Shown: positions 17,552-26,198 of the stretch, in pieces | How positions within the stretch are numbered: position 1 is the first letter of the stretch | Layout of the letters: each line of letters starts with the position of its first letter | Made by a program: the position numbers and the translations under genes | Source: Algoriphagus sp. AGSA1 | Lineage (GTDB): Bacteria; Bacteroidota; Bacteroidia; Cytophagales; Cyclobacteriaceae | Direction of reading: 5' to 3' | Assembly: GCF_021390545.1 (NCBI RefSeq) | Contig: NZ_JAJUWR010000008.1 | Coordinates: forward strand, 124,001 to 188,000 | DNA: 64,000 nt | The notes under the pieces: generated by a model | Told to the model about the DNA's origin: nothing | Database searches by the model: none | The model's input: the letters and a program-made list of their open reading frames with translations, nothing else

Positions 17552-18247
17552 TTATAAGAAGATGCCTGAAATGGTATCCTTGGACTTGTTCAATTTAAGC
17601 ATCACGTATTTCTTTAATCTTACCCAGCGATCAAATAATTTGAGTTCTTTCTTGAAATCATCTCTGAGTGCCAGCTCTTGAGTATGGTTTCTCTTCGAAT
17701 TGGGGTCATATAACATCGCCGTGCAAAGACAGTTTTGTCTGTTTTTGCTCATTAGAATCTCATAGTTGACACAGCTTTGACAGCCTTTCCAGAACTCATT
17801 GTCATCTGTAAGGTCAGAATAAGAGACGGGTATATAGCCAAGTTCCGAGTTTATCTTCATTACGGCAGCTCCGGTGGTCAATCCGAAAATTTTAGAATCC
17901 GGAAATTTTTTACGGCTGAGTTTGAACACTTCGTTCTTGATCTTGCGCGCAAGGCCATACTTTCTATACTCTGGAGAGACGATCAATCCTGAGTTGGCCA
18001 CATATTTACCATGTCCCCACGCTTCAATGTAGCAGAATCCTGCCCATTTGCCATCTGAGGTCAGAGCGATTACAGCCTTTCCTTCTTCCATTTTGGTTTC
18101 CACATAAGCTGGGCTACGCTTGGCTATGCCGGTACCACGGGCTTTGGCGGAATTTTCCATCTCATCCGTGATCTGAGTGGAGTATTCTTTATGGGAAGCA
18201 TTGGCTACAATAATCTGGAAAGTAATATTATCCATTAGGGATTGCAT
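17552..18247 (-). CDS. GNAT-family acyltransferase, candidate N-acylglutamate synthase (first step of the arg operon)
   Basis: A 231-residue GNAT protein and the promoter-proximal gene of the operon. The acyl-CoA-binding motif A is at ~96-108 (VSPEYRKYGLARKI), preceded by GFCYIEAWGHGKYVANSGLIV. A Cys cluster (GCQSC and NCLC) follows near residues 140-165. The window holds every other arginine step from glutamate except the first, N-acylation of glutamate, and no classical argA or argJ is present. I recall fitness work in Bacteroidota assigning such a GNAT to this step but cannot check it here. Start may be ATG 18247 or ATG 18235. Confidence 0.8.
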   Translation of the reverse strand: MQSLMDNITFQIIVANASHKEYSTQITDEMENSAKARGTGIAKRSPAYVETKMEEGKAVIALTSDGKWAGFCYIEAWGHGKYVANSGLIVSPEYRKYGLARKIKNEVFKLSRKKFPDSKIFGLTTGAAVMKINSELGYIPVSYSDLTDDNEFWKGCQSCVNYEILMSKNRQNCLCTAMLYDPNSKRNHTQELALRDDFKKELKLFDRWVRLKKYVMLKLNKSKDTISGIFL

Positions 18248-18640
18248 GTGTTAATTCCGAGAAGATCGGAAGTTTAATAAATAAATCAAGGGTTAAAGGC
18301 GCGGGTAGGTACTCCTCGTAGGAATACAAAAATTCAATACAGGGTTAAACCCTATAGAAAAATCTACACGTCCTTATAGGAGTGAAAAAAGCAATAGCGT
18401 CAACCCTTGCCACTACCGATGTAGCAGGTGAGCAAAATGGCGCTATGTGATTTACTTGTGTCATGCGTAATCAGGTGGCAAAATTCATTCCTTAGAAAGG
18501 AAAATCCAAGGATTTCAGTGAAAAAAAAAGAGGTGTTGTGATGTTTTTACAATATTCGCAATTAAAGGTGGTGAAACATGTGAAAAACATATTTAACGGA
18601 ATATTGTTTTGTGCTTTTTTGCAGAGTGTGCAATAAACTT
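18248..18640 (-). promoter_or_regulatory. Leader/promoter region of the arginine operon with possible attenuator
   Basis: This 393-bp gap precedes the arg operon. On the minus strand 18464-18345 encodes a 39-codon reading frame ending RTCRFFYRV, with four Arg codons, three of them in the last eight residues. Its stop lies in AGGGTTAAACCCT (18341-18353). The 9-mer AGGGTTAAA recurs at 18289-18297, 52 bp away, and AACCCTTG at 18402-18409 complements CAAGGGTT at 18287-18294. These segments could pair in mutually exclusive ways, as in an attenuator, or be operator half-sites. No convincing -7 element or ArgR box was found. Confidence 0.4.
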
Positions 18641-18796
18641 TCACAGGATATAGCTGACCACCCAGACAATCAACAGCAATACTGCTACCCACGCAATCCA
18701 GGGTGAACGTTTAGGGAATTCAAATTTACAGATTGGGCAGATGTTTTCTTTAGCATCTATCGGCATTGCGCAGGACGGGCATTCTTTGGTTTTCAC
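18641..18796 (-). CDS. Zinc-ribbon single-pass membrane microprotein
   Basis: A 51-residue protein starting with GTG at 18796. The N-terminus has two Cys pairs, ECPSC (residues 5-9) and ICPIC (19-23), the layout of a zinc ribbon, followed by a basic linker (KFEFPKR) and one hydrophobic helix (~33-50: PWIAWVAVLLLIVWVVSY), ending at TGA 18641. Coding is supported by the tight domain architecture rather than length. The upstream frame has no better start before a TAA at 18830-18832. It is divergent from the DsbA-like gene. Function unknown; zinc binding is inferred from the Cys spacing. Confidence 0.72.
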   Translation of the reverse strand: MKTKECPSCAMPIDAKENICPICKFEFPKRSPWIAWVAVLLLIVWVVSYIL

Positions 18797-18834
18797 GCTA
18801 AACTGAACTCTTTTTGTTTGATTTATAGTTTAGC
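18797..18834. promoter_or_regulatory. Inverted repeat in the divergent promoter region
   Basis: GCTAAACT (18797-18804) and AGTTTAGC (18827-18834) are perfect inverted copies separated by 22 bp, in the 62-bp space between the microprotein and the FrnE-like gene. Could be a shared operator. No regulator can be named. Confidence 0.4.
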
Positions 18835-18858
18835 TAAAGTTACTCAAAGATTTTAGTG

Positions 18859-19563
18859 ATGAAAATAGAAATATGGTCCGACATAGCATGCCCTTTCTGC
18901 TACATCGGAAAAAGGAAAATTGAAAAAGCACTTGGGAAATTCTCTTATAAAGATCAAGTGGAGATTGAGTGGAAGAGTTTTCTGCTCAATCCTGACCAAT
19001 TGACTCAGCCGAATAAGAGTTCACTGGAATACTTGTCCGAAGCAAAAGGATGGTCGCTGGAGCAAACCAAAGAGATCATGGGCAACGTGACTAATATGGC
19101 GGCCCAAGAAGGGCTGGAATATCACTTGGACAAAACCGTAGTAGCGAATACCAAGAAGGCCCATCGGATTTTGCATTTGGCAAAAAAAGCCGGAAAAGGA
19201 GATGAAATGAAAGAAAGGCTGCTAAAAGCTTATTTTACCGAGGCTGTGAATATTGACGATGATGGGGTTCTTTTGGGAATAGCTTTGGAGATTGGACTGG
19301 AAGAAAGCACTATCCAAGAAGTGCTGAACACAGATAAGTTTTCGAATGAGGTAGATCAGGATATCTATGAATCCCGTCAGATAGGGGTGAGAGGAGTACC
19401 TTTCTTTGTGTTGGATCGTAAATTTGGAATTTCAGGAGCTCAACCGGATGGGGTTTTTGAGGATACTCTGGCAAAGGCCTGGAAAGAATTTACGAAAACA
19501 AATCCGTTATTTGAAGTTTCCGATGGGAAAGGGGGGACTTGTGCGATAGATGGTGAATGCTGA
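18859..19563 (+). CDS. DsbA family oxidoreductase (FrnE-like)
   Basis: A 234-residue cytosolic (no signal peptide) thioredoxin-fold protein. The CPFC active site (Cys11, Cys14) follows the first strand, an all-helical insertion follows, and the cis-proline loop is GVRGVPFFVLD near residue 178. The C-terminus ends in a Cys-x8-Cys-type tail (GGTCAIDGEC), as in several FrnE-like proteins. ATG 18859 is preferred over the GTG one codon upstream. It probably acts in disulfide handling or stress tolerance. Its last 14 bp overlap the next gene. Confidence 0.9.
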   Translation: MKIEIWSDIACPFCYIGKRKIEKALGKFSYKDQVEIEWKSFLLNPDQLTQPNKSSLEYLSEAKGWSLEQTKEIMGNVTNMAAQEGLEYHLDKTVVANTKKAHRILHLAKKAGKGDEMKERLLKAYFTEAVNIDDDGVLLGIALEIGLEESTIQEVLNTDKFSNEVDQDIYESRQIGVRGVPFFVLDRKFGISGAQPDGVFEDTLAKAWKEFTKTNPLFEVSDGKGGTCAIDGEC

Positions 19564-20818
19564 TTTGAGCCCTGATGCCAAATGTAAAACAGGCAGCTGC
19601 TTAGTCGGTCTGATCTTACAACGAATCAATAACCGCAGAGAATACCTGTCACATTCACCCAACTCAAAATCAGACAGTATCAAATCCATCCCTAAAATAA
19701 TTCTACTAATCTTGGTATTGATTTCCGGTGTGGGCACTGAAGGGAATTCTCAAGGTTTTGTAAAACGCTATATCAACAGTATCATCAATGATACTTCAGA
19801 TATCAGCAAACCTCAGTTTTTAGTCTATCCCACCTTAGCTTACTCTCCGGAAACCAGCTGGGAAGTCGGGTTTTCTTCACTCTATGTTTATTATTCTAAG
19901 CGGGATACTACCAATCGCCTAAGTGAGATCAGTGGCTTTACTTTCTTCACGTTGGAAAATCAATATGGGCTGTGGTTTGACCATGCTTTGTATTCTGACC
20001 AGAGTGAATGGTTTTTTCTAGGCCGCTTGCGTCTGCAGAGCTTTCCATTGAGGTATTACGGAATAGGGATGGATAGTTCGCCGGAATATTTGGCCTTGGT
20101 AGAAGCCAATCAGATTCTCATTAAGGAGCGTGTGCTTCGCAAAGTACGGGACAACCTTTTCTTTGGGGTAGAACTTGACTACCAGCGGCTCGGAGGGGTA
20201 AATTTTGTCTCAGCTCCGGATTCACCTGTTTTTGAGCATCCAACAGGAAGTAAAGGTTCGTCCAATCTGGGAGTGGGAGTCGGTTTGGTTTATGACAACA
20301 GGCACAATGTGCTCAACGTAAGGAATGGGTTTTTCTCAGAATTGGGCTATCTAAGATATTTGGATGGGTTGAGTACGTATCAGTTCAATACAGTAATCTC
20401 AGATACGAGAATCTACAGACCTTTGGGAAAGAACAATGTGTTTGCTGCACAGCTTTTGGGACAGTTCAATAAAGGAGATGTACCCTTCAACCAACTCGCT
20501 CTTATGGGAGGTGACAGCATGATGAGGGGATATTATTCCGGGCGTTTTAGGGATAACAACCAAATAGCCTCTCAGGTAGAATTGCGCTTTCTTCCTCTTC
20601 CTTTAGGATTTTCCAAACGGTTCGGCGCGACAGCCTTTGCGGGTGCTGCTACTGTTTTTCCAGATTTCAATAACCTTAACCTTGATAAAATTGCCTGGTC
20701 AGCCGGTGCAGGTTTACGTTTCTTGCTTTTCCCCAAGAAGGATATTTATACCCGTCTGGATTACGCGCTTACTGCCGAGGGATCAGGTTTTTATATTTTT
20801 ATTGGAGAAGCATTCTGA
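19550..20818 (+). CDS. Omp85/BamA-TamA family outer membrane beta-barrel protein without POTRA domains
   Basis: A 422-residue protein. After an unusual ~45-residue N-terminal lead containing CKTGSC, a hydrophobic signal-like segment appears at ~48-66 (IPKIILLILVLISGVG). The rest is beta-strand rich and matches the bacterial surface antigen (D15) barrel: NVLNVRNGFFSELGY near residue 262, LLGQFNKGDVPFNQLALMGG near 306 with MRGYYSGRFRDNNQIASQVELRF following, and an aromatic C-terminus (IGEAF). No POTRA repeats are present, so it is not BamA itself. The start lies inside the preceding gene; no better ATG, GTG or TTG was seen near the signal segment. Confidence 0.82.
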   Translation: MVNADLSPDAKCKTGSCLVGLILQRINNRREYLSHSPNSKSDSIKSIPKIILLILVLISGVGTEGNSQGFVKRYINSIINDTSDISKPQFLVYPTLAYSPETSWEVGFSSLYVYYSKRDTTNRLSEISGFTFFTLENQYGLWFDHALYSDQSEWFFLGRLRLQSFPLRYYGIGMDSSPEYLALVEANQILIKERVLRKVRDNLFFGVELDYQRLGGVNFVSAPDSPVFEHPTGSKGSSNLGVGVGLVYDNRHNVLNVRNGFFSELGYLRYLDGLSTYQFNTVISDTRIYRPLGKNNVFAAQLLGQFNKGDVPFNQLALMGGDSMMRGYYSGRFRDNNQIASQVELRFLPLPLGFSKRFGATAFAGAATVFPDFNNLNLDKIAWSAGAGLRFLLFPKKDIYTRLDYALTAEGSGFYIFIGEAF

Positions 20819-21215
20819 ATTTTATTGAAGAGTTTATTCTAGAATATGTATGTCCGCTTTTCTGCCAGTAAAACAATAAAAGCATCATAGGATTCGGAAA
20901 ACACCAGCGTCAAGGCCACTTCGGTCACCCTTCTTCGGTCTTCCGTCCAGTAAAGCAAAGAGAATAGGGTTACTGGCATCATTGCGGATAATCACATTCT
21001 AAAATTATCCGCATAAAAATGTCCTCAAAAATCTTCTGAAGTTGACTTTAAGGGTGTAATTGATAAGTGTTTTTTGCAATTTCCAGAATATTTTTTCATT
21101 TTTTTGCTGATCTTATTTTTCTGGAATAAATTATAAAATCCTGATTATCAATATATTATATTGGTTTCATTTTTTTCAATGCGCAAGATTTCAGGAGTAG
21201 CGCTGAATAAATTTC
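20819..21215. other. Intergenic region before the TonB receptor
   Basis: About 400 bp, AT-rich in the last 150 bp. The minus strand has an open 47-codon frame (20982-20839) with no recognisable motif or start signal, which I do not call a gene. No terminator or RNA gene was recognised. Confidence 0.5.
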
Positions 21216-21255
21216 TAATCTTATTTAGATTAATTACAATTAAGGATTACTTTTG
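21216..21255 (+). promoter_or_regulatory. Promoter with two overlapping palindromes for the TonB receptor operon
   Basis: A -7 element TACTTTTG (21248-21255) fits TAnnTTTG and has TTA 20 bp upstream as a one-mismatch -33 element. Two perfect dyads overlap this promoter: TAATCT-N5-AGATTA (21216-21232) and TTAATT-AC-AATTAA (21230-21243). The position is ideal for a repressor such as a metal-responsive Fur or DtxR-type protein, which would suit the gene function; the regulator is an inference. Confidence 0.55.
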
Positions 21256-21276
21256 CTGCCGTTCAAACAGGAATCT

Positions 21277-23700
21277 ATGAAAGCAGCAATACCCTCACTG
21301 ATTTTTTGCATTGGCTTCTTATTGTCCATAGAAGGATTTTCCCAGACAGGGGATGTTTCAGGTACCTTGAAATTCGAGGATGGTGCACCAGTAGCTTACG
21401 CCACCGTTTATATCAAATCTCTAAATAAGGGAGTTCTTTCCGATGAAAAGGGAAGGTTTGAGCTTGGGGCCATCCCCTTTGGTACTCATCAGATTACGGT
21501 TAGTAGTATAGAGATTGAAAAGCATGATTTCGATATTACTCTGGACAAGCCTTCATTGGATTTAACCCCTATCGTGAAGCATGCCAGTCACAATGATTTG
21601 GCTGAAGTATTGGTGGAAGGTGCTTCTTACAAACAGGAAATTGAAACGACCGGATTTGCGGTTAATGTCATAGAGACAAAAAGAGCCGCTCTGCAATCCA
21701 TACAGACCAATGATCTGTTGAATAGGTCGGTAGGAGTGAGAGTTCGTCAAAATGGAGGTCTAGGCTCTGCTGTTTCTTATAATCTCAACGGGATGTCAGG
21801 TAGTTCTGTCCGCATTTTTATCGATGGTGTCCCCATTTCTACTTACGGGGCTTCTTTTAGTCTGAACAGTATTCCACCTGCCCTCATAGAGCGGATAGAA
21901 GTTTATAAGGGAGTAATCCCGGCCCATTTGGCAGATGACGCTTTGGGTGGCGCGATCAACGTCATCCTGAAAAAGGGGGCGATGAACAATCTGACTGCTT
22001 CTGTTTCCTACGGTTCATTTAATACCCAGCAGGCCATTGTCAGCGGGTCATACCGTAACTCTAACACCGGCTTTACCGCGAGAGCTTCTGCTTTTTACAA
22101 TTACTCGGACAACGACTACGAGGTCTGGGGGAAATTTGTGCGAAATATCCTTCCAAACGGGAGATACGAATACGTAAGAGCCAAGCGCTTCAATGATGCT
22201 TACAAATCTTATGGGGCAAATGTCCAGCTTGGCTTTACCAATGTAAGGTGGGCTGACCAGTTTCTGATAGGTTACAATGTGTCTGATGATTACAATGAGG
22301 TACAGCATGGTACCTACATGACCATCCCATACAAGGGGAGATTTACAGAATCTCAGGCGAATGTTCTGAGTTTGACTTATGCCAAGGCGGATTTTTTGGC
22401 CAAAGGCTTGGAAGTTTCTTTCAATGGGATGTTTAGTGACAGAAAGCAGGTTGTGAATGATACTGTTCGTTGGAATTACGATTGGTTTGGCCAAAAGAGC
22501 ATAGGTCTAAACGGAGTTCCCATTCTCAGACCTAACGGTGCCCAACAAGGAGCTCCTACAGTGAACCATATCAATAGGAATATAGGGACTTTCCGTGGGG
22601 GATTTAATTATTCGATTTCTGCAGACCATAGACTTATATTCAGTCACATGTACTACACTATAGACAGAACGCAGCGTGACGAAATGAAATCGGCGGCAGA
22701 AAGGGAATTTATAGGAACAAGGGATTTGACTAAGAATGTCTCAGCATTGGCCTATGAAATGACGCTTTTTAAATCCAAGTTCAAAACAAATCTTTTTGGT
22801 AAATATTACCAGCAGAAGATAGACCGGATGGATCCCAAACTGGTCAATGAAAATGGCGAGAGGGTAAAGGTAGAAGACAGGGTAAGCAGCAATAGAAATA
22901 CCACAGGTTTTGGCTTAGCCACCTCATACGCTTTCAATACAAAAATGACCTTGCTTGTCTCAGCCGAGCAGGCAGTACGTATGCCATCTGAAAATGAAAT
23001 ATTCGGGAGCCCAGGGGAAAACATTATTGAGAACCTGGGAATCAGGCCTGAGATCAGCAACAATCTAAATATTGGTCTGAGGACCGGCCCCTATACTTTT
23101 TCCACTGACCATAAAATAAATCTGTATGCTTCCGGCTTTCTACGGGACACTAAAGATAAAATTGTCAGAAGAATCAACCCTCGTCTGAATGATGCCGTGC
23201 AGACAGACCCCTTTGAAAACTTAGGCAAAACAAAATCCATAGGATTTGAAGGGGAAATCAACTATGCCTTTAAAGAAAACCTGAGTGTACTGGTTAATTT
23301 CTCCAAGTTTAATTCTGTGTTTAACATGAGGTATGACAACAACGGAAATGAGTACACCTACTATAATCAGCAGCTGCCAAACGAACCGTTTTTTACTATC
23401 AATACTACTGTTCAATACGGCTTAAAAAATCTGATACAGGACAAATCATCCCTTAATCTATATTACAGTTTTGGGTTTGTAGATCGCTTCTATACCACCT
23501 GGCTAGAGATAGAAGACTTCCGTACTCCTAGACAGTTTATCCAGGATCTGGGTGTGAACTATGTATTTCCTAATGAGAAACTGGTGCTGAGTGCTGATCT
23601 GCGGAATATTTTTGATCAGCAAGCTTACGACAACTTCGCTGTTCAGAAGCCGGGCAGAGGTATCTATTTGAAAATAAATTATTCGATCAATAAGTTTTAA
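21277..23700 (+). CDS. TonB-dependent receptor with CarboxypepD_reg-like N-terminal domain
   Basis: An 807-residue outer membrane receptor. ATG 21277 is chosen because it begins a clean signal peptide (MKAAIPSLIFCIGFLLSIEG); an upstream TTG in the same frame lies in the promoter. Residues ~25-110 form a carboxypeptidase-regulatory-like domain (SGTLKFEDGAPVAYATVYI), ~115-235 the plug (LLNRSVGVRVRQ, ERIEVYKGVIPAHLADDALGGAINV), and the rest the barrel. It is shorter than SusC proteins and lacks a SusD partner. Pairing with a DUF4374 lipoprotein is a pattern often seen in siderophore, heme or metal uptake. Substrate not determined. Confidence 0.93.
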   Translation: MKAAIPSLIFCIGFLLSIEGFSQTGDVSGTLKFEDGAPVAYATVYIKSLNKGVLSDEKGRFELGAIPFGTHQITVSSIEIEKHDFDITLDKPSLDLTPIVKHASHNDLAEVLVEGASYKQEIETTGFAVNVIETKRAALQSIQTNDLLNRSVGVRVRQNGGLGSAVSYNLNGMSGSSVRIFIDGVPISTYGASFSLNSIPPALIERIEVYKGVIPAHLADDALGGAINVILKKGAMNNLTASVSYGSFNTQQAIVSGSYRNSNTGFTARASAFYNYSDNDYEVWGKFVRNILPNGRYEYVRAKRFNDAYKSYGANVQLGFTNVRWADQFLIGYNVSDDYNEVQHGTYMTIPYKGRFTESQANVLSLTYAKADFLAKGLEVSFNGMFSDRKQVVNDTVRWNYDWFGQKSIGLNGVPILRPNGAQQGAPTVNHINRNIGTFRGGFNYSISADHRLIFSHMYYTIDRTQRDEMKSAAEREFIGTRDLTKNVSALAYEMTLFKSKFKTNLFGKYYQQKIDRMDPKLVNENGERVKVEDRVSSNRNTTGFGLATSYAFNTKMTLLVSAEQAVRMPSENEIFGSPGENIIENLGIRPEISNNLNIGLRTGPYTFSTDHKINLYASGFLRDTKDKIVRRINPRLNDAVQTDPFENLGKTKSIGFEGEINYAFKENLSVLVNFSKFNSVFNMRYDNNGNEYTYYNQQLPNEPFFTINTTVQYGLKNLIQDKSSLNLYYSFGFVDRFYTTWLEIEDFRTPRQFIQDLGVNYVFPNEKLVLSADLRNIFDQQAYDNFAVQKPGRGIYLKINYSINKF

Positions 23701-23714
23701 CCAACCACAATTAA

Positions 23715-25049
23715 ATGATGAAAAAGCAATTTTTAAACCTCATGATTATTGGAGCGATTTCAGGAGGACTTGCCCTTACCAGCTGCAGTGATGATGGGGG
23801 AGATCCTGTGACTCCACCAACAGAACAGGAAGACCGATGGATAACGGTGGCTGGAGCTCTGATGGGTGAAAATCCCGGCGATGGAAATGGAGGGACTATG
23901 GTCTATTCTGTTTCTAAAGAGGAAGCCAAAAACCCAGAAACCCAAATTTCGGTTTACGAAAATGGTTTTGGGGTGAAATCCAACAGAACGGCTCGTCTTC
24001 AGTCTTCCGAAGACGGCAGCACGCTATTTAACATAGCATATACTGGCGATAATGGGGGAGAGTTCTCCAGATATGCAGTGAACGGAGGAGGTGCTTTTGC
24101 ACAGTCAGATGTGTCTGTGAATATATCCCAGTATGCTGGGACTTCTCCCCGTTGGTTGAAGCTATTTGATGGAGATAAGACTGGAGTGGCGCTGAATATG
24201 GCCAATATTCAGGCTAATAACGCTCCTGAGAGCGGGAATGAGGATGATCCTTTTAAATATTTTAGAGGTGTCGCCACTATTTTGGCACTGGATCTTCAGG
24301 AATCTTTAATCAAAAACTACGTACAATACGAAATTCCGCTTACAGAAGGGGAAGAAGCCGAAGGACATGCCATCTTCAGACTGGACGGTTCCGTGCTCAA
24401 TGCTGCCGGCAATAAGCTGATTATCGGTACCTGGATGAGAAAATACGATACAGAAACCCTGTTGCCAACAGGTGACTTTGAAAGATTGGGTACCAAGTCA
24501 GTGGTTGTAGATTATCCTTCTTTTGCGAATCCTACTATAATCAATTCCACAGTGGGACATGGTGATAATAGTGGCTATAGAAGTCATTTCAGCTATTTAG
24601 GTGATGATAAGAATATTTATCAAGCTACCGAGAGAGATCCGAACGGTTCTCATATATTGAAGATCAACCAGAACAATGAATATGACGACAGTTATGTTTT
24701 CAGCTTGAATGATGCCCTTGGACTTACTGGAGTGACCATCGAAGCATGGAAATATGTGCAGAACGGTAAAGCATTTGCATTGATTTCACATGATGGAGCT
24801 GATAACGGATTCGTGGTGTGGATGGATTTGAATGCAAGAACAGCTTCTGTTGTAGATCTGCCCTATGATCCGGACCTGGAGTTTAACCAATACCAAGGTT
24901 TTGTAGCCGATGGGTCTGATTTGTACATAGCAGTTACCCCAGTGGGCAAAAACGGAAACATTTACATTTTAGATAGCAATACTGGAGTGGCCACAAAAGG
25001 TGCAACATTGGTAAACCAACCGGGAAATCACTATATCGGTATTTTCTAA
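23715..25049 (+). CDS. DUF4374 domain-containing lipoprotein
   Basis: A 444-residue lipoprotein with a signal ending ALTSCSDDG. The body matches DUF4374, a beta-propeller-like family found beside TonB receptors: DRWITVAGALMG at ~41, NGFGVKSNRTARLQ at ~83, and the late HYIGIF C-terminus. It starts 14 bp after the receptor gene and ends before a strong terminator, so the two genes are a complete operon. Probably surface exposed and helping ligand capture; this is inferred from context. Confidence 0.87.
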   Translation: MMKKQFLNLMIIGAISGGLALTSCSDDGGDPVTPPTEQEDRWITVAGALMGENPGDGNGGTMVYSVSKEEAKNPETQISVYENGFGVKSNRTARLQSSEDGSTLFNIAYTGDNGGEFSRYAVNGGGAFAQSDVSVNISQYAGTSPRWLKLFDGDKTGVALNMANIQANNAPESGNEDDPFKYFRGVATILALDLQESLIKNYVQYEIPLTEGEEAEGHAIFRLDGSVLNAAGNKLIIGTWMRKYDTETLLPTGDFERLGTKSVVVDYPSFANPTIINSTVGHGDNSGYRSHFSYLGDDKNIYQATERDPNGSHILKINQNNEYDDSYVFSLNDALGLTGVTIEAWKYVQNGKAFALISHDGADNGFVVWMDLNARTASVVDLPYDPDLEFNQYQGFVADGSDLYIAVTPVGKNGNIYILDSNTGVATKGATLVNQPGNHYIGIF

Positions 25050-25115
25050 ACCCGGTGGATTGCTTTCCTTACCCTTGATTTTTTGAATATCAAAAGGGTA
25101 GGTTAGCCAAGAAAT

Positions 25116-25163
25116 AAAATCCCGGAAGAAGAGGTATAAACGCTTCTTTTCCGGGATTTTTTT
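25116..25163 (+). terminator. Rho-independent terminator after the DUF4374 gene
   Basis: AAAATCCCGGAA starting at 25116 pairs with TTCCGGGATTTT ending at 25160, extended by GAAG/CTTC with a short bulge, followed by a T-run to 25163. Confidence 0.9.
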
Positions 25164-25276
25164 AAACTCTTCTTACCACTCGGTGTACAGAGGTTTATCT
25201 AGTAAGTATAGCTCTTGATCTGTTACAGGCATTCTTCAGCAAGCCCTTAGCAAACACTTTGATCGATGGTCATCAC

Positions 25277-26188
25277 TTACCAAACTCCCCGGTTTTTCAT
25301 TTGCAAGGTATAGACGGCTTCAGAGGCGGTGATAAACAGTGTTTTTCTGTCCAGTGCCCCAAAGACTACATTAGCAGTCCACTTGGCAGGAACTGGTATA
25401 TGGGCAATCTGCTCACCTTTTTTATTGAAAACAGTAACTCCATCACCGGTCAGGTAGAGATTGCCACGTTCGTCTATGGTCATGCCATCTGATCCCATTT
25501 CACAGAACAGTTCTTTATTGATCAGGTAGCCATCCTCTCTGATCTCATATTTGTAGGTTTTCTTTGCTCCTATATCAGCTACATAAAGGTACTTACTATC
25601 CGGCGTCCCTACGATACCATTGGGCTGCACCAGATCATCCGCTACCTTAAATAACTCAGTCTTGTCTGCTGAGAGATAATACACATTTTGACCTTCCTGC
25701 TCAGATTCCTTGCTGCGATCCCAGTAGGAACGGGGATAAAGGGGATCGGTGAAGTAGATTCCTCCCTTTGGGCGCACCCATAGATCATTGGGGCCATTGA
25801 GTTTCTTGCCTTTGAAAGCAGTGATCCAGACCTCGTGGTTGCCATCTGTATCTATGGCCCAAAGTTCGTTTTTATTGTCCGCACAAGCGATCAAGGTACC
25901 ATCCAATAGGAAGTACATTCCGTTAGACCTGCCTGCACCTTCTTTGAATACACTTACTTCATTGGAAAGTGCGTTCCATTTATGGATCCGGTCATTGGGC
26001 TGGTCAGTGAAGTACACATCGCCAAACCTGTTCACAGCGGGGCCTTCTGTGAAGGAAAAACCGTCTTGGACTTTGACTAATTCAGCATTTTTAGCGACAA
26101 TGCCTCTTTTATCTTCTATTTCCTGGGAAAAGACGTGGGTACAGCCCATCAGGGCAGCCATAATGATGGATGATTTGATAAGGTTCAT
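25277..26188 (-). CDS. SMP-30/gluconolactonase-like secreted beta-propeller
   Basis: A 303-residue protein with a signal peptide (ending THVFSQ). The six-bladed propeller of the SMP-30/gluconolactonase family is seen: the FTEGPAVNRFGDVYFTD blade with the metal-binding Glu (~48), LNGPNDLWVRPKGGIYFTDP (~134), QPNGIVGTPDSKYLYVAD (~190), and DGMTIDERGNLYLT (~235) with the conserved Asp. Such enzymes hydrolyse sugar lactones or related esters. It shares direction with and follows the TolB-like gene by 10 bp. Confidence 0.87.
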   Translation of the reverse strand: MNLIKSSIIMAALMGCTHVFSQEIEDKRGIVAKNAELVKVQDGFSFTEGPAVNRFGDVYFTDQPNDRIHKWNALSNEVSVFKEGAGRSNGMYFLLDGTLIACADNKNELWAIDTDGNHEVWITAFKGKKLNGPNDLWVRPKGGIYFTDPLYPRSYWDRSKESEQEGQNVYYLSADKTELFKVADDLVQPNGIVGTPDSKYLYVADIGAKKTYKYEIREDGYLINKELFCEMGSDGMTIDERGNLYLTGDGVTVFNKKGEQIAHIPVPAKWTANVVFGALDRKTLFITASEAVYTLQMKNRGVW

Positions 26189-26198
26189 AGAGTGTGGA

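Noticed and set aside
18492..18692. 66-codon minus-strand frame with several Cys
   Set aside because: Overlaps the zinc-ribbon microprotein in another frame; the Cys spacing is irregular and the sequence low-complexity.
20839..20982. 47-codon minus-strand frame (starts MMPVTLFSLLYW)
   Set aside because: No motif, no promoter, and opposite to both neighbours; chance frame is more likely.
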